Source: Ditylenchus dipsaci (Eukaryota > Nematoda > Chromadorea > Rhabditida > Anguinidae). Taken from it: a stretch of 64,000 bases of DNA. The translations under genes were made by a program, and so were the position numbers. Below, one piece after another: positions 11,554-24,000 of this stretch; the first letter of the stretch is position 1; each line of letters opens with the position of its first letter. The notes beneath the pieces were generated by a model. That model was not told where the DNA came from. It saw only the letters and a list, made by a program, of their open reading frames with translations, and made no database searches. The stretch lies in assembly GCA_004194705.1 (NCBI GenBank), contig SADC01000905.1, forward strand, positions 124,001 through 188,000. The letters run 5' to 3'.

Positions 11554-12544
11554 CCTATAACGTTGTTATTGAAAGACGGTTGTAGAATAAAGTGTATTTT
11601 TAACTACCTGTATTCTTTTCATGATATTTTAGTTTTTGGGAGGTGGATGTATTCAAAACTCTGAATTTATGGTATTATGCGAATAAAAGTGAATATGGAA
11701 TGAATACACACAACGGGCATGCGGGGAACAAGAACTAGACCTAGACTTTATTGCCAGATTCTCACTGCGCGAATCCGCAGTTCATACCTAATTTTGGTGC
11801 GTCTCTAACCCAGATGAAATTAATTACTTACAACAAAGCATTGACATAGGATTTGATTTATTCGGCTAGCATGATATATTTATTCTGTTGCTTTCTCAAC
11901 ATTTTCACTTTTTATGTTGCCAAACGACCGTAGATGACTTCATCGACTAGATCTTCTTCTATGGTGAATCTGAGTAAATCCACCAAAACCTCATAGATCT
12001 CGAAACAACTGGACTCCAAAAGCTTTACTGTTGGCTCTTATTCCAGTAGAGCAAATGACGAGGCAGCGTCCTACTGGGTCCAAACTGAAAGACGTGAGAA
12101 AATACTTGCAGACAACCTGAAAAGGACAAACAAGGGAAAAGAAATGAACGGCGAATAACTTGAAAAACTTATCTAATTGGAGCACTTATAAGTGAAACGA
12201 TGCGATAGCGTTCCCACGATAATCCAGAATGCAATCGATTGACCTGAAACTAAAACATGAGATCAGGTACACTTCACATCAAACACGGATGACTCAGATG
12301 CAAAATAGTAGGCAAAAAAAAAGGAATTTGCTCGAAAGCAAAAATATTTATTTAAAAAAACATTTCGTGTCATAATTCCACTTGTAGGATTGGTCCCGGG
12401 AATTCAAATATCAACATTTGAATTTGACTGCGTGAACATGCTTCTTTAAAGACCAATTGAATATAAGCCGTGAGTCAAAGAATGTAGCTATTTCCATTTC
12501 TGCGCTGTTGTGCAACTCGTATGTTATTCATCAAGTTCCGTTAA

Positions 12545-12734
12545 AGACCATGGTTTTTGTGCGCAGTGGCATGTGCAAAATTTGAATTGGTGGAGGACAC
12601 TTCTCTTTCGTCTCGAACTTTACTCTTTGGAGTCGTTCGCCATAACTCCTAAGAATACAGTGCCAGACGAAAGAGAAGTGTCCCCCGACAATCGAAATTT
12701 TGCACATGCCACTGCGCGCAAAAACCATGGCCCT
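12545..12734. mobile_element. TTAA-type palindromic element (AGACCATGG ends)
   Basis: TTAA (12541-12544) then AGACCATGGTTTTTGTGCGC; the right end GCGCAAAAACCATGGCCCTT is followed by TTAA (12735-12738). The arms match through ACTTCTCTTTCGTCTC / GAGACGAAAGAGAAGT across a short centre. It belongs to the same family as 8674 and 38657. Confidence 0.8.
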
Positions 12735-13309
12735 TTAAAGATCACATGCAAACCTGCTAATATCGTTTCCAAGCGTTCACTAAGCCTATTTAAAAAATGG
12801 CTCTAGGTAAATTGAACTTCTGCAAATTGAACCCCGGTAAATTGACCCTCCGGTAAATTGAACCTCCACATTTGTCTTGAGAGGATTTTTATTGAAACTA
12901 ATCCTATTTTTCGGTGTTGGTAAATCACATTAGGAAGAGGAACCATCTCGGTGATAGGTAAGCCTCACGAAAGGGTAGGAAAACCACAAGGATATCAGGT
13001 CGCCCCCATAATATGTGGTTGAACTAAGATGTGATAGTAACTAGCTTACGCCACCCAGATCTCATCCAGATAATGGTACTCAGGTGTAAGTTTGCCCAGA
13101 AAACGCAGATATTCAGTTAGTGTATGCAGGTGAAGGTATGTAGATATCTAAGTTATGGCAACTAAGTTTTGGTACCCATTGTTCCTCATAGTCCCTTTAT
13201 ATTATTCGGCCAATTCGTAAACTGTGTTTTAGCTCAAATGGAGTTACTTTCACGCGGAAAGAACAAGCCATGGAAGAAATCGATCTTAAGCCCCGTTTCC
13301 AATGAACGG

Positions 13310-13465
13310 ATTTTCCTTTCACTCTCAGTCTGCCTTTCACTCTCATTCTGTACCCAACAGAAAAAATTGCCTCTCAGTCTTATTTTCACTCTTACTCGCA
13401 CTCTCATTCTCATTTTCAGTGTACCCGATGAGTTTTTTTGCTCTCACTTTCTGTGAAAATTTTGC
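13310..13465. repeat. TCACTCTCATTC low-complexity tract
   Basis: Irregular reiteration of CACTCTCA/TTCTCATTC on the + strand, the complement of the 7720-7895 tract. The open frames through it are compositional. Confidence 0.55.
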
Positions 13466-13484
13466 TGGAATTCAAATTTTTTAG

Positions 13485-13822
13485 TCTGAACCAACCAAAC
13501 CAAGTGGTCGTCCACTTGGAGCAAATTTTTTTTTCACTTTTTGGGCCTTAAGACCTGTTTTCTGGACTAATTCTGGCATGCTAAAGATGGTTAATAGTGG
13601 TAAAATGCTGTTTTGTAAGGCATTTCTTGAGCTTTGGTGAAAACCAGTTTTGGTAAAATCAATTATTGTCCAATACTCAAAAAGTACTCGACGAAACGGC
13701 ATTTCATGACTATCAAACCAACTTGAGCATGCCTGAATCAGTCCAGAAAATAGGTTTTGGAACATGGAAAACGTAAAAAAATTGGTCCAAGTGGACGACC
13801 ACTTGGTTTTGTTGGTGCATAG
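13485..13822. mobile_element. AAGTGGTCGTCCACTTGG palindromic element, copy 1
   Basis: The ends contain the self-complementary AAGTGGTCGTCCACTT and AAGTGGACGACCACTT words, with CCAAAC/GTTTTG flanks. The arms match through TTTTTCAC...GGCATG and CATGCC...GTAAAAAAATT. A partial copy lies at 13963-14235 and a full one at 61223-61490. Confidence 0.65.
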
Positions 13823-13962
13823 ATTATACAGTAGAACTGAAGTTGAATCATAGAAAAACATTCTAAATTTCAAAAGTTCTTCACAGGACCAAAATATTAC
13901 CACCCGGGTACCACTACACTACCTGAGTTCCCCAACCTGGGTTCGAATACCTGGGTACATCA

Positions 13963-14235
13963 AAACCAAGTGGTCGTCCACTTGGAGCACAAATTTTTTT
14001 ACGTTTTTCATGTTCCAAAATCTGTTATGTAGACTGATTCGGGCATGCTGAAGATGGTTTGATAATGGTAAAATAAAGTTTTGTATGGTATTTTTGAGTA
14101 TTTGGCAATAATAGATTTTAACAAAACTCGATTTAAATAAAAAAAAAGTCAAGAAACACCCTACAAAACAAAATTTTACCACTGTGAAACCATCTTCCGC
14201 ATGTCCGAATTAGTCCAAAAAACAGGTTTTGTAAT
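13963..14235. mobile_element. AAGTGGTCGTCCACTTGG element, copy 2 (right end lost)
   Basis: The left end AAAACCAAGTGGTCGTCC and the internal GGCATGCTGAAGATGGTTTG order match the copy at 13485. Inverted internal sequence (AACCATCTTCCGCATG) follows, but the terminal CCACTTGG is missing, so the copy is truncated. Confidence 0.55.
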
Positions 14236-14411
14236 CCAAAAAGAATTCGAAAAAATTCACTTTTAGTCTGCCTCTCACTCTCACTGTACTGGTAATTGAC
14301 AAAACCGAATAGACTTAAAAATATGCATTATAAATACGCTCGATCGAAAGTTTGCGCTCAAAATTAAACCTTCGAAACTTTTCAAGCTCGAACTTCGAAT
14401 GGAATGTTTGG

Positions 14412-14655
14412 CGCTATTAGCGAATATCCCCCCCCCCCCAAGAATTCGACCTTTACAAATCGCTGTAACTACCCTTGCAAACAACAAGTTTAGGCTTAGC
14501 CCTTAGGCTTGGGTGTTAGCCAGCGTACGGAAGTTGTGACTAATAAAGAGTTTGCGCACATTTTCCGGAGTCTGGGACATAAATTTGGGTCCTTTTTACT
14601 AAAGTAAAAAAGGTGAAAATCGTTGATGGGGGGGGGAATATTCGCTACTAGGGTC
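14412..14655. mobile_element. AGCGAATATCCCCCC element, copy 1
   Basis: It starts CTATTAGCGAATATCCCCCC and ends GGGGGAATATTCGCTACTAG, an inverted pair carrying runs of C and G. The interior is strikingly similar to 35645-35880, including TTTAGGC...AGCCCTTAGGCTTGGG and GCCAGCGTACGGAAGTTGTG. It has no coding capacity. Confidence 0.75.
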
Positions 14656-14992
14656 GAATGTTTGAAAGTTCAGAACTTTCGTCTTACATCTTATTAATAA
14701 GAAATCTATACAGGAACACAAAATTCAATTTTTGACTAAAAAATCAAAATGTATTTTAAGGTTTTGGCAATATTCGCATATTTTTAATATGTTATTAATT
14801 AAACAAAATTATTAATGGTTTTTAGGCAGGCTTACTAACACGAGCTATGCTTTCTACAATTACTAACATGGTCGAAATATAAAGATTATTAGGAATTTTT
14901 TAATATTATTTGGAAACAATTGATAATTTATATATTTTTTTAATCAATCAACTTGCAAGACTCTAAAAATCAACCCTCGCTAAAGTCCAAAT

Positions 14993-15243
14993 ACCGTATT
15001 TCCTGTAATAAGGCGGCACCCTCTAATAAGACGGCACCCCAACTTCGAGGGTCTATATCTCGGAGCAGAGTAAATATTTTGCTTATCTGTTTGATGCGTT
15101 TTCTTAACTCCCACGAGCTCTACCGATTTCAATTTTTAGATTTTGGTTGAGCACCCGAAAATCTCGAGATTGAACTCGAATTTTTTGGATTTTCGGGTTT
15201 TGAAAAATAAGGCGGCATGCCGCCTTATTACAGGAAATACGGT
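14993..15243. mobile_element. CCGTATTTCC palindromic element with GGCGGCA word
   Basis: ACCGTATTTCCTGTAATAAG at the left is mirrored by CTTATTACAGGAAATACGGT at the right. Between them are GGCGGCACC and GGCGGCATGCCGCC words and a central CCACGAGCTCTACCGATT block that is also present in 30299-30541 and 58049-58302. One of at least eight related copies in the window. Confidence 0.75.
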
Positions 15244-15299
15244 ATACAGGGTGGCCTCTTCGTCCGAAAATTGCTCTTGCGTGTCGAACAGGGCGGGCG

Positions 15300-16345
15300 A
15301 CGGTAAATTCATCTACAACGTTCAAATCCCTGTGGAGGTAATCCATTTTCTCAGAAAGTTCAAATCCCATTGGTCGTGAATCATTTTTTATAGTCTCGAT
15401 TCAGCTTTAAAGGTCCAAACCCCAAAATTTGGGTAGGTACCTTCGGTTAGGTGGATGACCACCTAGACAACCTGAAAAAATTTTAATCAAATTTGAAAAC
15501 AAATAGTCCGATCATACGCAAGATAATGTGTGAATTTATGTTTGATAGGATAAAAAGCGCAATTTTACCCATCCGCACCCCGAGCCTTGGGTTAGTGCCC
15601 TGGGCTAGGTGGATATCCATCTGACTGGCCTGTAACATTAAAGTTTGTTAAAAATAAAAAACAAATCATCTTTCCTCACCCAAAATTGTGCGGGTAAGTA
15701 GGTTCAACAGAATTAAAATTGCAAACTTCGTACCCAAATTCAAAAACCCTGTCAAACAGGATTGCTAGCAAGGTTTTACATATGTTTGAATCGAAATAAA
15801 ATCTTTTTTAGGCCAGCTACCGTATTTTCTCTAATTATAGACCCGGGTCTATAATTAGAGTCGGACAATTTTTTCAAACTTCAAGTGGTCTGAAACTTCT
15901 GTTTTCATTAACTTTTTGAGCTCTGTAAAAAGTGCCTGTTAGATTTTTAAAATTCCTCACAGGCACTTTTTACAGGGCTTTAAAGTTAATGAAAACAGAA
16001 ATTTCAGACCACTTGAAATTAGGGGGGGTCTATAATTAGAGACGGGTCTATAATTAGAGAAAATACGGTAGGTGGATATCCACGTATCCGAAGGTACCCG
16101 CCTCGGATTTCGGGATTTGAGTAGGCAAAATCAGGCATACCCTGCAATTAAGGGATTGCCTAAGTTTGTAAAAAAGACTGTGAAAATGGCTTCAACACAC
16201 GGTTTCCAACTATGGAGGCCAAATGAGTGTCCTTGAAAAGTGTTTCTATCGGATTCGAACTGTCTGATAAAATGGATTACCTCCACAAGGATTTGAACCT
16301 TGCATATGAATTTACTTGTAGATGAATTTACTTGTAGATGAATTT
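15300..16345. mobile_element. About 1-kb element with TAAATTCATCTACAA ends
   Basis: GGTAAATTCATCTACAACG ... GGAGGTAATCCATTTTCTCAG at 15300-15352 is inverted at 16262-16345 (ATGGATTACCTCCACAAGG ... GTAGATGAATTTAC). Between the ends lie degenerate AGGTGGATATCCACCT units like those at 59480-61200, plus a nested CCGTATTTTC element (15820-16069). Confidence 0.65.
15820..16069. mobile_element. CCGTATTTTCTCTAATTATAG element, nested
   Basis: The left end CCGTATTTTCTCTAATTATA and right end TATAATTAGAGAAAATACGG are inverted. The arms continue through CAAGTGGTCTGAAACTTCTG / CAGAAATTTCAGACCACTTG around a central AAAGTGCCTGTTAG / CAGGCACTTTTTA hairpin. The arm sequence is nearly the same as 21476-21727, although the word beside the ends differs. 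Confidence 0.8.
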
Positions 16346-16364
16346 ACATAGAGCAGAACAGGGC

Positions 16365-16550
16365 TCTCAACTCAAATTTCAAAAATAAGGATATTTTTGG
16401 GTACTTTTGCGAAAAAAAAATTTTTATCCAGTGCTTATTGCCCTTCTGGTGCTAAAATAAGATTTTGACGTAAAATTTAAAAAATTATAAGATTTGTAGA
16501 CTCAAAATAACGACAAATCTTAATAAAAAGGACGTTTGAAAGCCCTGATA
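16365..16550. repeat. CAGGGCT-ended repeat, copy 2
   Basis: Starts CAGGGCTCTCAACTC and ends GAAAGCCCTG; the core TCCAGTGCTTATTGCCCTTC and ATAAGATTTTGAC are shared with 56406-56614, and in part with 5962-6110 and, inverted, 54025-54145. CAGGG ends resemble hAT elements. Confidence 0.6.
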
Positions 16551-19500
16551 TAGAGGCCTTTTTTCCACGGCCCATGATGAAAATGATAAGAGAGCCAAAA
16601 AAAAAGCCCTAAAAGTAAGCCCTATATTGTCCCTTCCCCTCCAAATTCCGAAGGCGCATTCTATAGTGCGACTTTTTTAAATTTTGCTGTTGTTTGTGTT
16701 GCATTTAAGCATTTTTGTTTTTTTCAGAATTTTTCATCAACATTTTTTGCCAATATCTGATATTGATTAGTTTTAAATTGGAAACATTTTTCCTTTTTGG
16801 CAGACCACAATTGAATGAAAGCCAAAAATGGTTGTAAATAGTCACTTCTTTGTTCTTGTGACTGGCATTAGGCTCAAAGGTCATTTGCATAAACAAACAA
16901 AGGTAATAACCCACATAAAACGTTGGCCAATTTTGGACCTAACAATCAAGCACCAACCTACTCATCAAATCATCTTCCTAAGTTTACAAGCTTTATATTT
17001 TAAAATATTAGTTTTTTAACAATTTATATATCTTTTTAAATAACAGGTGTGTCTTTAGCATATTTCTCTAGATTTTTACACAATACAATACCTACATTTT
17101 TGAACAGATGGCTGTTCTTTTGTATTGTTGCCATTCTCTGGCTCCAATCCATAATTTTCTATTGTTATTGGTTTAGCAGTTAAAAATGGAAATGGTCAGG
17201 GTTTTGTCAAAAATGCTATGCACAAAATCAATTTTCATTAAGAAATTTATCAACTTCACTTGCAACCACCAATATTCTTTTCCATGTGACACAGCCAATT
17301 TTTTTACGGCGGTTAAAGATTGCAGGACTGGCACCGGACCTTGTTTGCATTGCACACTTGAGGGGTTGATGGGCTATGTGTGTTTGGTGTGAGCAATCTA
17401 TTGACCATTTGGGGATGGGTGTGCCATGTTTTGCTGCTCTCCATTACTTTACCAGTAAATCTGGTTTGAAGAGATGAGCAGGACCACAATAACAAGCACT
17501 TCAACAGGCTAGATGAGCAGTTGTCAACAACCTAATCATTTACAGCAGCTAAGCTTTGAAAAGCACAGCAAGCTTGGCACTAAAGGTCTTATTTGGTTCC
17601 AAAATACTCCAATAAAATTTTAATTACCAGAAAAAATGACCAGTCTGTTTCCACATCCTCAAAAGACAAAACTCTTTTAGCTTGCACAAAATAATGCAAC
17701 AATATTAAGATGCATCAAACCCCAGTTTTAAGCTATGGTCAAGGACCCTTGGGCATTATTTGGTCTTAACTTGTATCATTCATTAGTCCAGTCACTGGCT
17801 TAGCCACTGCAGTAACTAGCTCTCGGACTGCATAAAAGAATAGTAGTAGTGGCTTAGTAGCAGCAGTATAACCCACCCAAAAACAGCCGGCTGGTCAGCT
17901 AGAATACAGGCATACTAATCTGGTCACATGATTAATTATGCCTGACTTGGCTAATAAAGATACTCTTGCTGCAGAGATTGTTCTGCAGGTTACAAGCAGT
18001 ATAGGCAGCTGCTTTCCGCCACCACCACTGCACTTAATTTATCAGACGAAAAAATCTATTGAGCTTTTTAGAGTTTAGTTTGAGTTAGGTTCTACTTCAT
18101 CATTTTTACATTTTCTGAAACGGAAAGAATATGAGTGACACTTTGTTTTATTTGACACTTTTACACTTTTAGGTCTGTATATGTCTAAAATATAGGCTGG
18201 CTCCATAAATAAACTGATTTAAATCGGCCTAAAACTAGAAACACTCCAATTATAGGGCTCCTACGTGCTACAGGGTCTCCTAGAATTTGGAAAAGAATCA
18301 ATATTAGAAGAATTAATATTTTGCAAATCTGTTTTATTTTGGTTTTTTTAACTTTGACGAGTTCTGCTGATTTCACTTTTAAGACTTGGCTGAGCATTTG
18401 AAATCTTGGATCAAGCCAAAATTTTGCGAATTTTAAGAGGAGCATAATCATAAAGTTAGGCTAAGACGAAATTTCGGAAAACAGATGTTTCGCCTTCTTC
18501 GCATTGAGTCTTAAACCTTTTTCGAAAGTAATAATAAATGATAAAGTTTGAGTAGAAAATGGCAATCGCTACACATGACAATTCGAGTGTCAACATAAAT
18601 TAGAATAGGCAAAAAAATATGGTCATTTAACATGGACTGTTGGTATAGCGTTAAGTCTAAATGGTTCACCTAGCATCTATTGGGACTCGAGTATCACATT
18701 GCGGTAAACACTGCAGAATGAAATAAATCTTGAGCTTGACCACGTTTTCTAAACAATTCTAAATTTAAAAAAAAATCGGTTATTCTCTTTTTTAAAACAT
18801 GTCTCTTCATTTTAAACGCTCACAGCACGTTTAAAATACAACAAACAATTTAAAAAGTTTTTTCTACTCTATTTAGTGTTTGCTTCTGGACCTAATGGTA
18901 TTTTATAGTTGTATAATTTGTACAATGGTTAAACAACTACCATGACAAATGTCCATTGTGATCAAGCCAAAGACTGACCGAAACTGTAGGCTGGGCCGAG
19001 TGTAAATATTAAATAAAAAATAGCTAATGGACATTTTTTGAAAAAAAATGTTGTTAACTAAAAAAATAAAATTTTCGACCCCAAATTTTACGGGTCCACA
19101 TTGAGCACAAATATCTTTTCAGCACAAGCTGGAAAATCTGACTTCTCTCAAGAAAACAGCCAAAAACAGCCAAAAAGGTAGCTCTTATTATGCAAAACTA
19201 GGAAAATGTGTTGGAGAACTGTGTAACTAAGTAAATTGAACCTATTGGTTGTTTGACAATTGGTGTTACAGTAAAAGCTCTATATAACGTACACCCTGGG
19301 GCCGGCCTCAGGTGAACGTTATATAGAGCTGAACGTTATTAGGGGTGATTGTTATATAGAGCTTTGACTGTACCCCTTCTTTACAAACTTGTATTCAATG
19401 ACAACATGCCAGTCAGAAATAGTTAAATGGATAGTAGAAAAACACCAAGAACAAAATTTTGAGAATCTGAAAGGTTAACTAAATGTTTTAAAAGTGTATA

Positions 19501-20870
19501 TCAGTCACAGCCATTTTAAATATATATAAGATTTTTTGTAATTTTTATAGTTTAGATTCTTATAAATTTTCACACTGCATTTATAAAACTACCAATGATA
19601 CTTGTTTAAACATTCCGACAATCTTTGAGTCCGCCTCTGTCAATTATTTTAAAAGTCGAAAGATCAAAAAAGTATATATCTGGCCTGTTTTTTTAATTGG
19701 ATTTGTATCGCCTTAGCCCGTCTTTTATTGCCTAATTTATAGTCAAAAACATTTTAGCATTAGATGAGCTGGTCAACATCCAGTCATCCAAATCTTATGC
19801 TCCGCCCACAGTTATCTTAGTCTCTTTTGGTTTGGTGGGCTGCACAGATTATTGTATTTGGTTGCTAGTTGACAACATCCCGCTTGTCCCCAATCTGCAA
19901 AGTTCTGTCAATTGCTGGCCATAAGGTTAGTCCACACCCAAAAAAGTTAGAGCACTGAAGCCTATCTACCCGTAACAATAAAGGCAGGCTTTTGCCGTTC
20001 TTTTTTTCCTAGCAGACTGTGACCAACAAAGATGGCCAGGCGGTCTGAGCAAAGGTCCTTGAGAAGAATTATTACTATTATAATATTTATGCAATAGCCC
20101 TCGTCCCCTTTTGGTTGACCCTCCTTTTAAGTTGTCTTTGCCTAAAGTCCAACCTGTTCCTGTTTAGGGAAAAAATTCGGCTGAAAAATGTTTTTTGTTA
20201 GGTTTGAAATAAATATCAATTGTCTTTATATTTTTAGTCGGACGGAAAAAAATATAGAGAATAGGAACTAAACTTTTGCAATGAATTTAAATAGTTTTAT
20301 ATATTTTCATTAGTGATTTTATTAGTCAGATCGTACTCTAAGCCATCTGATTAGTGTCTGAATACTAGATGTAAGAGCTTGCACAACGCACTTAGAGTCA
20401 TTAAAACTTTCAAGAAAATTGTTGTGTTTCTTTTTAAACTTCTATGCTATTTATTCTCAAAAATGTGAAAAAGCTATTAAAGCAAGTCAAAACTCGGTTA
20501 TCCGGCACTCTAAATTTTCTGTGTTTTGCTGGTATTTATATAATTGTTTATTATCGACACTATCGGCTATCTACTTTATATCCGGACGTTATCGGGAGTT
20601 ACCGGACCAGGTGTATATTATATCGAGACTGGACTGTTATGTAGCTAATTATGTAGCTTGTAAATGGCACTTATAACAAGCTAATTGAATAATAACATAA
20701 ATAATTAAGCTGCTAACACTCTTCAAAACCCTTACTAGCTCTATAATAAGCATAATTACCATGAGCATTCGATTGACCAGAATGTGGCTATGGTAAAGAG
20801 ACATCATAATCATTATTTATTTGATTTTTAGACCTGAAATAATGAAAATTCATCTACATTAAACAATACA
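16551..20870. other. Intergenic sequence upstream of the EGF gene; no exon supported
   Basis: The region is mostly unique. It holds a mini pogo-like hairpin (19269-19370) and a degenerate TTATCCGGCACTC...GTTACCGG stretch near 20500-20640. Several open frames of 60-88 codons occur, but none has splice signals or residue patterns I would call coding. It could carry promoter or enhancer sequence for the large gene at 20936, though no element is identifiable by eye. Confidence 0.4.
19269..19370. mobile_element. 102-bp pogo-like mini-hairpin
   Basis: TA then CAGTAAAAGCTCTATATAAC; right end TATATAGAGCTTTGACTG then TA. TATATAGAGCT also repeats internally (GTTATATAGAGCTGAACG). It is an internally deleted relative of the CAGTCAAACC family. 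Confidence 0.7.
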
Positions 20871-20935
20871 ATTTTGTGCCAGGCTGGCTTACCAACTGCT
20901 GTTTGTTCTATATCAACATCTTATTGGTTTTAAGG

Positions 20936-21063
20936 ATGTTTCTAGTTCCTAGTTCCTATTTGGAAGTCCTATTCTTGTCGTTTGTATTGACAGCTGTGAT
21001 TGTTGATAGGTCTAGTGACTCGGTGGAAATCAATGTTAAACTACAAGAGCTCAGGATTGGACA
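20936..21063 (+). other. Exon 1 of the MEGF6-like gene: start codon and signal peptide
   Basis: ATG at 20936 begins MFLVPSS followed by a hydrophobic core ([15 protein letters not shown]) and a polar mature start. The exon stops two bases into a codon at 21063 before GTAAGT. The first base after the acceptor at 23341 completes that codon, so the 2.3-kb first intron joins in frame to the EMI exon. An in-frame upstream GTG gives no better leader. Confidence 0.75.
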
Positions 21064-24000
21064 GTAAGTTTATGCTTTTTCATTTATCAAAAACCGACAT
21101 TATAACAAAAAAATTGAAAACTATATTTGCAATATAAGCCTATTTATGTAGGATTGTTCAATATGCTGAAGTATTTCATGTTCTCAGCATTATTTTTGAA
21201 TATCTTCCCTTTAAATCCAATTCCGACATGTTGGATTTTGTGGTTGAAAAGATTGTGATCCATTTTCAATGGATATGTGTGTCTCCAACTGTGATCTTAA
21301 TTCTTCTTTTTCAAAAGACCATTTGCTTAAAGAAAAATAAATAAATTAAAGGATGTATTTGTGAAAAGTGTGCCATTCATTTTAATTAGTTACGGGAAAG
21401 TGAAATGTTGGCTGAATTCTAGAAGTGTTTAGTACTATGAAAAATCCAGCGCAGGTTTATTGCGTTAAATGTATGCCGTATTTTCTATAATGAGCGCCCC
21501 GGGGCGCTTATTAGAGAGTGGCCATTTTTTCAAACTTTAAGTAGTCTGAAACTTCTGTTTTCATTAACCTTTTGAGCTCTGTAAAAAGTGCCTGTTAGCT
21601 TTTTATAACCTCTCGCAGGCATTTTTTACAGAGCTTAAAAAGTTAATGAAAACAGAAGTTTCAGACCACTTGAAGTTAGAGGGGGGGGCGCTAATTAGAG
21701 AGGGGCGGTCATTAGAGAAAATACGGTATGATGTGCATAAAAAACGTTTTGCATCCTCAGATTCAATCATTCACGCCATCCACAATTTTTTAAAATTTTT
21801 ACTGACACTTTCAATACATTTATAAGTTGTATCGCATTTTTTTCCGAAAAAACATGCAGCTGCAATAGATCGCTTCTAGGTCAAAATCTTCCAAAATCAG
21901 AATTTGTGTCAAACACATCCAAAATCACTCGAAAGTAAAAGATTTTCGAATTTTTATTGCATTTTTAAATTTAATAAAATTAAGTCAATTCTGAAGAATT
22001 TATGGATTCCTGTCATATAGTAATTATAACTACTTAAAATACATTCTTAAGACTAAGCGTTTCTGTCCTAACGACTGACTGATAACCAATTGCCCTGTAA
22101 TTATATTTGTGTTTTGCAATCTTTCAAACATCAAGAGTGCCCTTCTTGTGTTTTTTGGTTTAGAAGGCCACTGTGCCAATGCCATTGCTTGTGGAATGTG
22201 TCAATCAAATTGGTGGCAAAACCACTGAACATGCTGGTCTAGTTGTTGTCCACACACCTACCCCACCACCTTGCACCTTTTTGCAGAAAGATATATACCG
22301 AAGATTATCTCCACTAATATCTCCTCCTCTTTTTTTGACTTAAAAGAACAGCAGGGAGCTGCTCTTTTTTATTGGTGTGATATATTGTGGTTACGCAACA
22401 GCTTTAGCTTTTGTTGATTGCTACAGCTCAAAAACAGTTCACACAAAAGTTAAAAAAAAGTTAGCAAAGTTTTGAAGGTGCAATAATTTGGCGAGATTAG
22501 ACAGTCGAAGGTGTTTATTAGTTTGTGAGAAAAATTAAAATTTCAAAGCTGTAGTGTCATTGTTTGTGTGTGCAAAGGATTAGCCTCAATGTAATTTATA
22601 TGTTTATGCGGGCCGACAACCAGAAAGGGGGTAACCACTACTACACACCTTCCCCTTAGTGGTCGTCGGTTAAAATCAATGGTGTTGAGGATGTTGCGTT
22701 CCAAGTTTTCCTCCTTAAGTGCACAACTTGGTGACTTAAAACATGAAATTTAATATTCACTCCATTCACAATAACTAGTTACTCAGATTTTAAAAACTTG
22801 AACAAGTAGCAGTCAACTAGAAATCACTTTTAGAATTAAAATAGCACTATGTTTAGTTAATTAGCAATGTGTGCAAAAATAGCCTCATCATAAGCTATCT
22901 TAGGTTTTCTGTGAACAAATCAAATTGATTTTGCTAATAAAAATATTTCGAAAATATAAAGACACGAAAATTGTGTAATCTTATGAATCCGAGAATACTC
23001 TTGACAATAAATATTTTTCCGCAGTTTCAGTGATAAAAAATTGTTGACTAACCTTTACCAATCAAAATGACTTCAAATTAGTCATGCAGTCAAAACTAAT
23101 TATTGAATTATTCACATAGAGCAGCAGCCCATTAGAATACCAATAAATATGAAAAATTAATTATAACACTTTTTGCTGAGCCAAACCCATGTTATATGTA
23201 GTAGGTAGTGGCGGTGGGAAAATGCATTGGATTAGTCGCAGTTCTCATCATCAGTGTTCAAGGACATACCAACAAATATGTAGAACACAAAAGTCAAAAT
23301 TAGACACACAAAAAGAAAATGAAAATTAAAATTTGTTGCAGGAAAAACGTGTGTCCTCACGAACAATTAGAAGTAGTGACAGTGAAAGAGCCATGCGTTC
23401 AAGCCTACACCAAATATGTCCGCTCCAGGAAGCCCACCTGCAATGGCGCCTTTGCTAGCTGCACAGTTAGACAACCCAAGTCAGTTTACATTAAAATTCT
23501 AACAACACTGACATTTGCTGACCTTTTCAATCAACAAAGGCCTGTAAAATTTGTAAAATGTAATTGACATTTTCAAACTTCAGTGACATTCGCTTTACTT
23601 CTGTAAAGAACTAAAAAGCTAGTGTTTGGTTCAAAACTACGGAACACGATAAGTTGAAAAATAATAATTTTAAATGGATATCTATGCACCAAAAACTAGT
23701 TTTGCTCAATTTGAACATTATAGTGGCGTATATTGATTTATTGGGATCTCTTTCTTGCACAACAATACTGAATTAGTTTCGACTTCAGAACCTTCTACTA
23801 CCGAACCTACAAAAATGTGACGAGGCATAAAAGACAAACCCAACCGGATTGTTGTCCTGGATGGGTGCATTTGCCTGGTCAGCTGGGCTGTCTCAAACGT
23901 ATGTTTTATCACTTAAAATATAAGCATTTTGCTGCTGACTGCTGTAAAATTGTTTATTGGGTAATGTAAGCATATATTGGGGCTAGAGTAGCCATTAGGT

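Larger units (their letters stand above)
9617..12445. mobile_element. 2.8-kb element with about 340-bp terminal inverted repeats and TTAA targets
   Basis: The sequence at about 9617-9958 reappears inverted at about 12109-12445, starting at AGGAGCATGTTCACGCAGTC on the left and ending at its near-complement. TTAA flanks both sides (9613-9616 and 12446-12449). Within the left inverted repeat is the palindromic CAAATGTTGATATTTGAATTCC. A partial direct copy of the inner end of the repeat (ATTAGATAAG ... GCCCATTTCTTTTC) lies at about 10180-10243. The interior holds other repeats (10838-11080, 11176-11399) and one short coding-like frame at 11404. TTAA targets suggest a piggyBac-type or other TTAA-specific transposase, but I see none inside. 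Confidence 0.75.

Noticed and set aside
12510..12806. 98-codon open frame
   Set aside because: It runs through both arms of the 12545-12734 palindrome, so the frame is a by-product of the repeat.
13481..13903. 140-codon minus-strand open frame
   Set aside because: It lies across the 13485-13822 palindromic element and its flanks; the sequence has no protein-like pattern.
16240..16310. GGATTCGAAC / GGATTTGAACC words like a tRNA T-loop
   Set aside because: No cloverleaf could be built; the words belong to the terminal repeat of the 15300-16345 element.
21064..23341. A separate gene boundary between the signal-peptide exon and the EMI exon
   Set aside because: The donor and acceptor phases match exactly and the EMI exon has no leader of its own, so a long first intron is the better reading.
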